Shown here: positions 1 to 6,490 of the stretch, one piece after another | How the letters are laid out: the number at the start of each line of letters is the position of its first letter | How positions within the stretch are numbered: position 1 is the first letter of the stretch | NCBI GenBank assembly: GCA_937996675.1 | Contig: CALKUN010000029.1 | Span: forward strand, 1-15,351 | DNA length: 15,351 bases | From: an uncultured Candidatus Saccharibacteria bacterium | GTDB lineage: Bacteria; Patescibacteriota; Saccharimonadia; CAILAD01; GCA-016700035 | Direction of reading: 5' to 3' | Position numbers and translations under genes: made by a program | Notes under the pieces: generated by a model | The model's database searches: none | Told to the model about the DNA's origin: nothing | Seen by the model: the letters and a program-made list of their open reading frames with translations, nothing else

Positions 1-1
1 G

Positions 2-865
2 GATGGCCACCACATGATCCTGGGAAATCAACTTGCGCACAATCGTGGCCGGCTGCCCGGCCTGGGACTGGTCGTCTTCTGTGATCACCTCGCAGAAGAA
101 ACTCGTCTCTACGACCTTGCGCTCATCCTCGCGGTGGCTACCGACATGGCTTCCAGTGTGAAGCTGGGCGAAGGACCGAATGGCGTGGCTTCGCTGACTC
201 AGTTCGCCGGCCCGGTTCGCATCAAGCGTCGCACCGGTGTTCCGGACACTGAGAACCAGAGCTTTGCTCTGGCAGTTGCCATGAGCCAGACAGAGAAGTA
301 TCTGAACCGCGATCAGGCAGCTCGTACATTGAGCAAGCCGGTGAGCGATCAGGACTTCGAGCAGATTTGGGACTTCTATCCCGAGTCGTTCCGTCAGGCC
401 AGTGAGGGGCACCCCCTCGTCCAGAGTTTCACTCGAGAAGAGCTTCGCGCTCTGCTCGATGCTTCCGACTCGATTGCCGCCGTAAGTGTGGCTGACGGTC
501 GGATCGTCTCTCTCGCGTTCCTGAGCCCGCTGCAGTCATGCCCCTGGCTGAATGTCGCGGACTACGAGAAGAACTACCCCGTCGAAACCAAGACGGGTAA
601 CGTTGTCCACATGCCGACTGTTGTCACCGACCAGGCCTACCGAGGTCAGGACATGACGACGCTCGTTTTCAGGCAACTTGTGGGTTGTGTGTCGGATTCC
701 GGCAACGACCTCATCTTCCTCGGTGAGTGCAATGACTTCACGGTCGGAATCATCCCCGTGTTGGCTGACGCATTCTTCGCTGGCAAGGAGAGTCGCATGA
801 CTCTGGACTGGCAGCAGATTGCTGTCTACCACTACGGTGCATTTCGATGCACCGTTCCGGCTTAA
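2..865 (+). CDS. GNAT-like acetyltransferase, 5'-truncated by window edge
   Basis: The reading frame is open to the left edge (it reads D-G-H-H before the first ATG at 14), so the true start probably lies outside the window and about 287 residues are visible. The C-terminal half looks like a GNAT N-acetyltransferase fold. A strand ending in VVHMPTVV is followed by a QAYRGQDM turn, resembling the acetyl-CoA pyrophosphate-binding motif (Q/R-x-x-G-x-G/A), and a helix TTLVFRQLV. A second strand, DLIFLGECN, comes next. The first hundred residues, around SVKLGEGPNGVASLTQFAGP, are not recognised and could be part of a preceding domain. The gene is GC-rich (about 55-57 percent in hand-counted lines) compared with its low-GC right-hand neighbour. 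It ends three bases before the stop codon of the convergent gene. The substrate is unknown. The GNAT assignment is moderate and rests on fold-level motif resemblance only. Confidence 0.55.
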   Translation, partial: DGHHMILGNQLAHNRGRLPGLGLVVFCDHLAEETRLYDLALILAVATDMASSVKLGEGPNGVASLTQFAGPVRIKRRTGVPDTENQSFALAVAMSQTEKYLNRDQAARTLSKPVSDQDFEQIWDFYPESFRQASEGHPLVQSFTREELRALLDASDSIAAVSVADGRIVSLAFLSPLQSCPWLNVADYEKNYPVETKTGNVVHMPTVVTDQAYRGQDMTTLVFRQLVGCVSDSGNDLIFLGECNDFTVGIIPVLADAFFAGKESRMTLDWQQIAVYHYGAFRCTVPA

Positions 866-881
866 GCTCTAGGGCTTAAGC
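860..881. other. Twin GCTTAAGC palindromes spanning two convergent stop codons
   Basis: The 8-bp palindrome GCTTAAGC occurs at 860-867 and again at 874-881, separated by TCTAGG. The two copies can pair with each other to form a hairpin on either strand. The element contains the TAA stop of the left gene (863-865) and the TAG stop of the minus-strand gene (complement of 869-871). It lacks a T-tract, so it is a weak candidate for an intrinsic terminator, but it is the only structure between the two genes. Confidence 0.4.
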
Positions 882-1810
882 TGATCCGACTGCGCCTTCG
901 GGCGTAGTCGGTATTTCAATAACTTGTCACTCGGTTTGAGGGAATTCTTATACAAGCGCAGGCCATCGATGCCTAGATCTTGCTCAAAGTTGATGTACTT
1001 GTATCCAAATTGATAGCCGTATTGAGCCATCGTATAGAACAGGCGATTGAATATTCCCGGGTAAGTATAGTTAACCTTCATAAAATGACATGTGAGATAG
1101 TCATCTTCTGGACCAGAGGGTTCGAACATTGTGACACCTTCGATTTTACCGTCTAAGAAAAGTCCGAGAACAATTTGATTCTTGAGGTCTTTGTGGAAGT
1201 ACGCGTATCTGCGTATCGCGATCTTTTCGAACTGATAGCGAGAATCAGGGATGCGATCGCTAGCCTTTTGCCAAGCTGGCCAGTGATCTAGAAAGAGCTG
1301 TCTTAACTCATTGTTGGTAAGGGGCCGCACTTCTACGTCCCTGCCTTCGAGGGCTCGCTCAAATTGCGAAAGGCGTCGCCTCTGCCAAGAGAACTGCCGA
1401 CCCTCGAGAAGTGCCTGTTCAGATGTGTTGTAGATATAGTCATTTTGGTCGATATCTTCGCTGAACGTAAGCCTTGCAGGGTCGAGATATCCTATAACGC
1501 TGTCAGGCACAAAGCCAAACTCAAACTTTGCATCACTACCCTCAAGGAGTGAGAAGAGCTCGTCGATTACCTCGCTCGCATTTTCGCCGCCCAAAACTGA
1601 ATAGTTTGTAATCTGCGTAATATAATCAGGCAGTTTAATAATCAGGCAGTCTTTATACAGTGCAAACTCCACCGTTTCATTTGTATCCCAACTCAAGAGA
1701 CTCGTGAAATTAAAATCAGAGTAGGGTTTGAACCTTCTAGTATATGAACGTATTTTTTCTTGCTCATGAATAGATATGAGACGAAAGTTGTGATGGATAT
1801 CAAAAGACAT
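869..1810 (-). CDS. DUF2156 protein (phosphatidylglycerol lysyltransferase C-terminal-like)
   Basis: This 313-residue protein has hallmarks of DUF2156, a double-GNAT-like fold found as the catalytic half of MprF/LysX-type lipid aminoacyltransferases and as stand-alone proteins. Near the N-terminus is the FNFTSLLSW block (about residues 33-41), which matches the family's characteristic S/F-x-x-L-x-x-W start. Near the C-terminus is NFEQDLGIDGLRLYKNSLKP, matching the family pattern of E-x-D-L-G-x-x-G-L-R followed by K-x-S-x-x-P. No membrane segment is seen, so it lacks the flippase half of MprF and is probably cytosolic or membrane-associated. Known relatives move amino acids from aminoacyl-tRNA to lipids or peptides; the substrate here is not known. 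The gene is AT-rich (30-37 percent GC in lines near its 5' end). It shares a 46-bp divergent promoter region with the histidine kinase gene. The start ATG (1810-1808) has no Shine-Dalgarno sequence. Confidence 0.75.
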   Translation of the reverse strand: MSFDIHHNFRLISIHEQEKIRSYTRRFKPYSDFNFTSLLSWDTNETVEFALYKDCLIIKLPDYITQITNYSVLGGENASEVIDELFSLLEGSDAKFEFGFVPDSVIGYLDPARLTFSEDIDQNDYIYNTSEQALLEGRQFSWQRRRLSQFERALEGRDVEVRPLTNNELRQLFLDHWPAWQKASDRIPDSRYQFEKIAIRRYAYFHKDLKNQIVLGLFLDGKIEGVTMFEPSGPEDDYLTCHFMKVNYTYPGIFNRLFYTMAQYGYQFGYKYINFEQDLGIDGLRLYKNSLKPSDKLLKYRLRPKAQSDQLKP

Positions 1811-1832
1811 ATGGATGGTTATTGAGTAAGAT

Positions 1833-1848
1833 TGGTATAGTGAACTTT
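1833..1848 (+). promoter_or_regulatory. Extended -10 promoter for the histidine kinase gene
   Basis: TGGTATAGT at 1833-1841 fits the extended -10 pattern TGnTATAnT. The predicted transcript start, about seven bases further on, lies near 1848, only about 9 nt before the ATG at 1857. No Shine-Dalgarno sequence is present. The element sits in the 46-bp gap shared with the divergent DUF2156 gene. The complementary strand here carries TATACC, a poorer -10 that might serve that gene. Confidence 0.4.
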
Positions 1849-1856
1849 ATACTGTA

Positions 1857-4103
1857 ATGCTAAAACTACTTACATATGCCCCAACTATAGCAGTAATGCT
1901 AGTCATCTCGGTACTACTTTTTGTAAATGCCGGTAAAGATAACGCTAAGCGTAGCTTTGCGATGACTTCTATAGCGATTACATTATGGATTTCATCGCTT
2001 GGGCTGGCCGATACTACAACAAATGCAGATTCGGCACTCTACTTCGTGAGACAAGCGATTTTTATCGCAAATTTGATCCCTATATTTTTCTTGGCATTCA
2101 GTCTCTTCTTCGGTAAGGATTTCCTGACCCATAACATGATCCCCAGACTCGTCCTGATATCGGTTCTGCCAGTTACTCTTGCTTTGCTCTCGTTCTCTGA
2201 TCAAATGGTAAGTGTGGTAAAAGTTGAAGAGTTTGGGGCGACAATCCAGCAATCAGGATATCTCTATTCAATACACAGTGCGACAAGCTTGTTGTTTTTC
2301 TGTGCTGCCTTCGGTGTGATGTTATACAAGCGTAAGCGTACAGACGGTGTAACACGAAATCAAATCCAATTCATTCTGGCAGGAGCAGGTACGGCGTACA
2401 TCGCCAATCTTTTTTCGGGCACAATTCTCTCACAATCTAGCTCACAGGGCCCAGCAATTCTGTTTGGTACGGTCTCTATCGTTGTGTTCGCCGCCGTTGT
2501 TTCGTTTGCTATTATACGAGGCCGCTTGTTTGATGTTCGATTGGCGACCGTCCGTGTGGTGACATTCCTGTTGTCTGTGGGCTTTCTGGCTGCGCTTTAC
2601 GGATTCATTGCGTTCAGCGTAGCCGAGCAATTCTTTTTCAAGACCATTTTCGTCACACAATTTTCTCAGCAGTTATTTAACACTGTACTGGCGGTTATAC
2701 TAGCGTTTACTTTTCCGTGGATACGTAGATTCTTTGAGCGTGCAACCGATAGGGTATTCTATCGTGATCGATATGACCCGCAGGTAGTAATATCGGATAT
2801 CGGGCGCGTTTTGGCCTCTGATATTCAATTGGAATCTCTCTCAAAGAAAGTGGTAAGAATACTTGAGGAGAAGATGAGGGTCGGCGGGACAAACATTGTG
2901 GTACTTGGTTATGAAAAAGAGCAGGGAGATGAAAAAGAAGGCTCTGGGAAGCCACAAATTTTCTTCCAAACCTATAGAGAGAAAAAACAGCATGCCTATA
3001 AGATCGAAGATATATCTACGTTGCGTTTGCCGGTGACTGTTGCTGACGAGTTAGCTGCAAGTAATGAAAGAGACATGTTAGAACGTCATAATATCCGTGT
3101 GGCACTCTCACTTCGCACAAAAGAAGAGTTTACGGGGTACCTTTTCTTGGGAGACAAGCGAAGCGGTGATATCTATAGCGACCAAGACATTCAGACCCTC
3201 CGCATTATCGCTAACGAGCTGGCAGTCGCCATTCAGAATGCTCGATCGTACCAAGAGATCCAGCTGTTTAACGAAACACTCCGCGAGAAGATCCGGCAGG
3301 CGACGAAGGACCTCACTCATGCCAATAAAGAGCTTAAGGCTCTGGATAAGGCCAAGGATGAGTTTATCTCCATGGCTTCGCATCAGCTGCGAACGCCGCT
3401 CACGGCCGTCCGTGGGTACACCTCGATGGTGATGGATGGTGACTTCGGTAAAGTGACCGGTGAACAGAAAGATACGCTCAAGCAGTCCTTTGATGCGGCT
3501 ACGCGTATGACGCGTTTGGTCGATGACCTGCTCAATGTCTCGCGCATCCAGTCCGGTAAGTTCCGTCTCGAACGAGCTGAAGTTGATCTCAATAAGATTT
3601 TGCCCGAAGAGCTAGGGTTGATCGAAACAACTGCTACGGCTAAGAATGTAAAGGTGACCTACCATGCACCAAAAGACCCGGTGCCACTTTTGATGATCGA
3701 CGAAGGCAAGACGCGCCAGTGCCTCATGAATCTCATGGACAATGCGATCTATTACTCATCCACCACGCCGTCAGGTGGAAAGGTTGATGTTTATCTCGAA
3801 GCCGACAAGGATAATGTGTCCTTCCGTGTGGTCGATAATGGTATCGGTGTACCAAAGGATCAGCAGGCCAAGCTCTTCAAAAAGTTCTATCGCGCGCCAA
3901 ATGCTCAGAAGACTCGACCAGATGGTACGGGCCTCGGGCTCTTCCTCGTGGGTAAGGTGGTTCGTGATCAGGCAGGGAAGATTATCTTCGAGAGTACCGA
4001 GGGCAAGGGCTCGACTTTTGGCTTCTCGCTCCCTATTAAGGCGGCTGGCGAAGGTCTCAACCCCGAGAAGGACGCTGAAGCACAGGTAGCTACAAAGGCA
4101 TAA
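1857..4103 (+). CDS. Membrane sensor histidine kinase with nine predicted TM segments, GAF-like, HisKA and HATPase domains
   Basis: This 748-residue protein is a complete sensor kinase. About nine hydrophobic segments lie at residues 5-24, 34-51, 62-85, 96-113, 138-157, 169-190, 199-220, 232-256 and 270-291. The first seven resemble the N-terminal 7TM region seen in many histidine kinases. A GAF-like region follows (about 313-470), then a short coiled coil (about 465-500). The HisKA domain has the phosphoacceptor H509 in MASHQLRTPL. The ATPase domain shows N629 in the N box (LMDNAIYY), the G1 box DNGIGVP from 660, FKKFYRAP as F box, and the G2 box GTGLGLFLV from 690. All catalytic boxes are intact. 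The start ATG follows an extended -10 directly and has no ribosome-binding site. GC content changes within the gene: about 37-47 percent up to about nt 3100, and 53-60 percent in the HisKA/ATPase half. The receiver gene 39 bp downstream is the likely partner. The stimulus is unknown. Confidence 0.93.
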   Translation: MLKLLTYAPTIAVMLVISVLLFVNAGKDNAKRSFAMTSIAITLWISSLGLADTTTNADSALYFVRQAIFIANLIPIFFLAFSLFFGKDFLTHNMIPRLVLISVLPVTLALLSFSDQMVSVVKVEEFGATIQQSGYLYSIHSATSLLFFCAAFGVMLYKRKRTDGVTRNQIQFILAGAGTAYIANLFSGTILSQSSSQGPAILFGTVSIVVFAAVVSFAIIRGRLFDVRLATVRVVTFLLSVGFLAALYGFIAFSVAEQFFFKTIFVTQFSQQLFNTVLAVILAFTFPWIRRFFERATDRVFYRDRYDPQVVISDIGRVLASDIQLESLSKKVVRILEEKMRVGGTNIVVLGYEKEQGDEKEGSGKPQIFFQTYREKKQHAYKIEDISTLRLPVTVADELAASNERDMLERHNIRVALSLRTKEEFTGYLFLGDKRSGDIYSDQDIQTLRIIANELAVAIQNARSYQEIQLFNETLREKIRQATKDLTHANKELKALDKAKDEFISMASHQLRTPLTAVRGYTSMVMDGDFGKVTGEQKDTLKQSFDAATRMTRLVDDLLNVSRIQSGKFRLERAEVDLNKILPEELGLIETTATAKNVKVTYHAPKDPVPLLMIDEGKTRQCLMNLMDNAIYYSSTTPSGGKVDVYLEADKDNVSFRVVDNGIGVPKDQQAKLFKKFYRAPNAQKTRPDGTGLGLFLVGKVVRDQAGKIIFESTEGKGSTFGFSLPIKAAGEGLNPEKDAEAQVATKA

Positions 4104-4115
4104 TGCTAACGCTCT

Positions 4116-4142
4116 CCAGGTAATTCCAGGTACAATATATCT
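4116..4142 (+). promoter_or_regulatory. CCAGGTA tandem repeat and -10 element upstream of the receiver gene
   Basis: In the 39-bp gap after the kinase gene, CCAGGTA occurs twice (4116-4122 and 4126-4132), spaced by ATT. The second copy runs into TACAAT (4131-4136), a good -10 hexamer. Six bases separate the hexamer from the ATG at 4143, so a transcript started here would begin at or within a base or two of the start codon. The same arrangement, CCAGG plus a TAnANT-type hexamer plus six bases plus ATG, recurs at 4567-4586. No convincing -35 box is seen. The receiver could therefore be expressed both with the kinase and on its own. Confidence 0.4.
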
Positions 4143-4541
4143 ATGACTCTCGCAAAAGATTCCAATGCCGATGTAATCGTTGTCGAGGATGACCCGTTCA
4201 TTTCTCGCATGTATCAGGTGAAGCTCTCCAAAGCTGGCTACCATATCTTGATGGGCGCAAATGGCAAGGAGGGCGTGAAGCTAATAAACGACAATCACCC
4301 CAAGCTCGTCCTGATGGATATCAATATGCCGGAGATGTCTGGTATTGAAGCCATCCAAGAACTCAAACGCCAAGGCTATGACTTTAGTAAGACCGCAGTC
4401 GTATTCCTGACCAACTCGAATAATCCGAACGACATTGAGCAAGTTGGGGCGCTCGGTGGGGAATATATTGTGAAAGCTGACCAGACTCCGCGGGGCGTTC
4501 TAGAATTGATTCAACGTAAACTAGGGCAAGTGTCTTCGTAG
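4143..4541 (+). CDS. Stand-alone response regulator receiver (CheY-like)
   Basis: This 132-residue protein is a single receiver domain. The acidic pair E15/D16 lies in VVEDDPF, the phosphoacceptor D59 in LMDINMPEMSG, the conserved T90 in VVFLTNS, and the lysine K111 in EYIVKAD. These are the residues needed for Mg2+ binding, phosphorylation and the activation switch, and all are present. There is no DNA-binding, enzymatic or other output domain, so the signal must pass through protein contacts, a phosphorelay, or act as a phosphate sink. Its position 39 bp after the histidine kinase makes that kinase the likely phosphodonor. No Shine-Dalgarno sequence precedes the ATG; a -10-like TACAAT lies six bases upstream. 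Two TAG codons in succession end the gene. Confidence 0.93.
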   Translation: MTLAKDSNADVIVVEDDPFISRMYQVKLSKAGYHILMGANGKEGVKLINDNHPKLVLMDINMPEMSGIEAIQELKRQGYDFSKTAVVFLTNSNNPNDIEQVGALGGEYIVKADQTPRGVLELIQRKLGQVSS

Positions 4542-4566
4542 TAGCCATTGTGCTTGTGCTACCGCA

Positions 4567-4583
4567 CCAGGTAAACTAGCTAT
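4567..4583 (+). promoter_or_regulatory. CCAGG/-10 element for the small membrane protein-pgk unit
   Basis: CCAGGTAAACT at 4567-4577 repeats the CCAGG-plus-hexamer layout seen before the receiver gene. TAAACT matches the -10 consensus at four of six positions. Six bases (4578-4583) separate it from the ATG at 4584, so the predicted transcript would be leaderless. No clear -35 box or Shine-Dalgarno sequence is present. The call is based on position and on similarity to the upstream element. Confidence 0.35.
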
Positions 4584-4880
4584 ATGCAGCTCATCGATGT
4601 CGCACTCTTCTTACTGATGTTCGCAGTCTGCTACGCAGTGCTGGCGCTCTTTGTGAAGATAGTGCATCTTATCACTAAAGATCACTCGCATACCTATCGG
4701 ATCGCTGTAATTGTCTTCTCCCTGCTCTTCGCGAGTATGGTGACTTACAATAATCTCGGACGTAGCGGACCGAAGAAGTATCCGAAGATCTTACAGAGTC
4801 TCTCGACGAGCTCACCATCGCCCACAGTTACACCAACGATTACACCAACACTAACACCGGAAGCAACCACCACTCCATGA
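4584..4880 (+). CDS. Small two-TM membrane protein with Thr/Pro-rich tail
   Basis: This 98-residue protein is not recognised as a named family. Two hydrophobic segments, at about residues 4-31 and 38-57, are separated by a short polar loop, ITKDHSHTYR. A tail of about 40 residues follows whose last 25 are almost entirely Thr, Ser and Pro (from STSSPSPTVTP to TTTP). Such a tail suggests an extended segment at the membrane surface or in the wall. The coding call is supported by the leaderless-type promoter and by the 4-base ATGA overlap with pgk, which implies co-transcription and translational coupling. Its role, and the reason for coupling to a glycolytic enzyme, are unknown. It could alternatively be mainly a translated leader for pgk, but two clean membrane segments argue for a real product. 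Confidence 0.7.
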   Translation: MQLIDVALFLLMFAVCYAVLALFVKIVHLITKDHSHTYRIAVIVFSLLFASMVTYNNLGRSGPKKYPKILQSLSTSSPSPTVTPTITPTLTPEATTTP

Positions 4881-6058
4881 AGCAACTCAAACCACTCGAA
4901 GATCTCATCGTCCGCGGCAAGCGGGTTTTTCTCCGTGTCGACTTTAACGTACCGATCGACAATGGCAAGGTGGGTGACGAGCTCCGCATTGCTGCTGCTA
5001 TCCCGACGATCAATTACTTGATCCGTCAGGGCGCAATCGTCATCTTAGCGAGTCACCTCGGGCGGCCGGACGGAAAGCCGACCGAAAAATACTCACTCGA
5101 GCCGGTAGCGATCGTACTGTCGGAGCTGCTCAAGCGTGAGGTGTTCTTTATGCACGACTGCGTCGGTGAGAAGGTGAAGGCAAAAGTCATGGAGCTCAAG
5201 CCAGGCCAGGTTGCCCTCCTCGAAAACCTCCGCTTTCATGCCGAGGAAGAGGAGAATGACCAACAGTTTGCCAAGGAGCTGGCGAGTCTTGGTGAGGTCT
5301 ATATCAATGATGCTTTTGCGGTGGCGCACCGGGGTCATGCCTCTGTTGTCGGTATCCCAAAGTACTTGCCGCACGCTGCAGGTAAGCTCATCCAGGGTGA
5401 AGTCGCCCGGCTCACAGGGCTCCTGACGACGCCAGCTCACCCCTTTGTCGCTATCATAGGTGGCGCCAAGATCTCCGACAAGATCGACTTTATGCACAGT
5501 CTTCTCGAGAAGGTCGACACCCTCATCATCGGTGGTGCGATGGCAAATACCTTCCTGGCTGCGCAGGGTCATGCCATGGGCAAGAGTGTGCTCGACAAGG
5601 CTGGCTTCGAGATCGCTATGGAGATTATGAAGATCGCCGAGCGCAAACACATTCACGTCGTATTGCCAGTTGACGTAGTTGTCGCAAACAAGCCGGAAGC
5701 TGGTGAAAAGTCACGCACGGTCATGGTCGGACAGCTGGACGAGAACGACATGGCACTCGATGTTGGACCGATGACAAGTACATCGATCAATGCTGCATTG
5801 CATGGCGCCAAAACGATCTTCTGGAACGGTACACTTGGATTCACGGAGGTAAAAGCCTTCTCATCCGGTAGCCTGCATCTTGCTAAGCAGATCGCGAGCA
5901 TGAAAGCCCTCTCAGTAATCGGCGGCGGAGACACGGCCGGGTTTGTCGATGGCATCGGAATGCACGATGACTTTGGATTTATCTCTACTGGCGGCGGTGC
6001 TGCCCTCGAGCTCCTTGCCGGCAAAGAGCTCGCTGCCCTCAAGCCACTCTACAAATAG
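4877..6058 (+). CDS. pgk: Phosphoglycerate kinase
   Basis: This 393-residue protein has the usual length for the enzyme that converts 1,3-bisphosphoglycerate and ADP to 3-phosphoglycerate and ATP in lower glycolysis, in the cytosol. Visible family motifs are RVDFNVP (residues 20-26), ASHLGRP (58-64), LLENLRFH with the substrate-binding Arg, NDAFAVAHRGHAS, GGAKISDKI with the nucleotide-binding Lys, and the C-terminal GGGDT and STGGGAALELLAG. Some usually strict blocks differ: NGTLGFTE stands where NGPMGVFE is common, and LDVGPMT where LDIGPKT is common. The start ATG overlaps the stop of the small membrane protein gene (ATGA) and has no well-placed ribosome-binding site, so translation is probably coupled. 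A strong symmetric terminator follows four bases after the stop. Identification is secure. Confidence 0.98.
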   Translation: MKQLKPLEDLIVRGKRVFLRVDFNVPIDNGKVGDELRIAAAIPTINYLIRQGAIVILASHLGRPDGKPTEKYSLEPVAIVLSELLKREVFFMHDCVGEKVKAKVMELKPGQVALLENLRFHAEEEENDQQFAKELASLGEVYINDAFAVAHRGHASVVGIPKYLPHAAGKLIQGEVARLTGLLTTPAHPFVAIIGGAKISDKIDFMHSLLEKVDTLIIGGAMANTFLAAQGHAMGKSVLDKAGFEIAMEIMKIAERKHIHVVLPVDVVVANKPEAGEKSRTVMVGQLDENDMALDVGPMTSTSINAALHGAKTIFWNGTLGFTEVKAFSSGSLHLAKQIASMKALSVIGGGDTAGFVDGIGMHDDFGFISTGGGAALELLAGKELAALKPLYK

Positions 6059-6061
6059 GTT

Positions 6062-6102
6062 GCATACAAAAAACCAGTCTATGAGACTGGTTTTTTGTAT
6101 GC
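6062..6102. terminator. Bidirectional intrinsic terminator between pgk and eno
   Basis: This is a perfect inverted repeat with 19-bp arms (6062-6080 and 6084-6102) and a 3-nt ATG loop. The core stem is ACCAGTCT/AGACTGGT, flanked by A6 on one side and T6 on the other. Read on either strand it gives a GC-containing hairpin followed by a U-tract. It lies between the convergent pgk and eno genes and can terminate both. Confidence 0.95.
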
Positions 6103-6111
6103 GTGATCGGG

Positions 6112-6490
6112 CTAGATATTAAAGGCAGGAGAGCCGGCTGATTGACTGCTGTTTGGCATGCTGTTGGCTGCCGAACTGACCGGGGCTGCCTGCTGCTGGG
6201 GAGCTACTGGCTGGATCGGAGCCACGGTAGGGCTGGGTGCTGGCGGTGCGTGCAACTCATTGGCTGACGGCGATGGGTAGAGGGTCGTGTTGTGAATAGC
6301 CTGAGCTGGTACGGGCTGTGGGATGGCCGGTGGCTGAGGCGGAGCGACTGGTGCTACCGGGGGAGCCGGGGCAATCGAGGGTTGGGGAACTGGTGCCGGA
6401 GCTGGCGATGACGCAATAGGCTGCTGAGGGAGCGGCTGTGTGGCAACTGGGGCTGGCGCCGCTACAGGCGTAGGTGTAGTTACTTGAGGA
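6112..6490 (-). other. Low-complexity Pro/Ala/Gln tail of enolase
   Basis: This coding segment gives about 125 residues dominated by Pro, Ala, Gln and Val, with repeated APAP, PQP and PPxAP patterns, and no predicted helix or strand core. It is in frame with the enolase core, has no internal stop, and the downstream terminator lies just beyond its stop codon. It therefore belongs to the gene as it stands and is not read-through of a neighbour. Its function is unknown. Confidence 0.85.

Noticed and set aside
1835..1852. GTATA...TATAC dyad in the divergent promoter as an operator
   Set aside because: Only the outer five bases are symmetric and they overlap the AT-rich -10 elements, so chance is sufficient.
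4541..4562. GTAGC/GCTAC inverted repeat after the receiver gene as a terminator
   Set aside because: Only a five-base stem with a 12-base loop and no T-tract; too weak to call.
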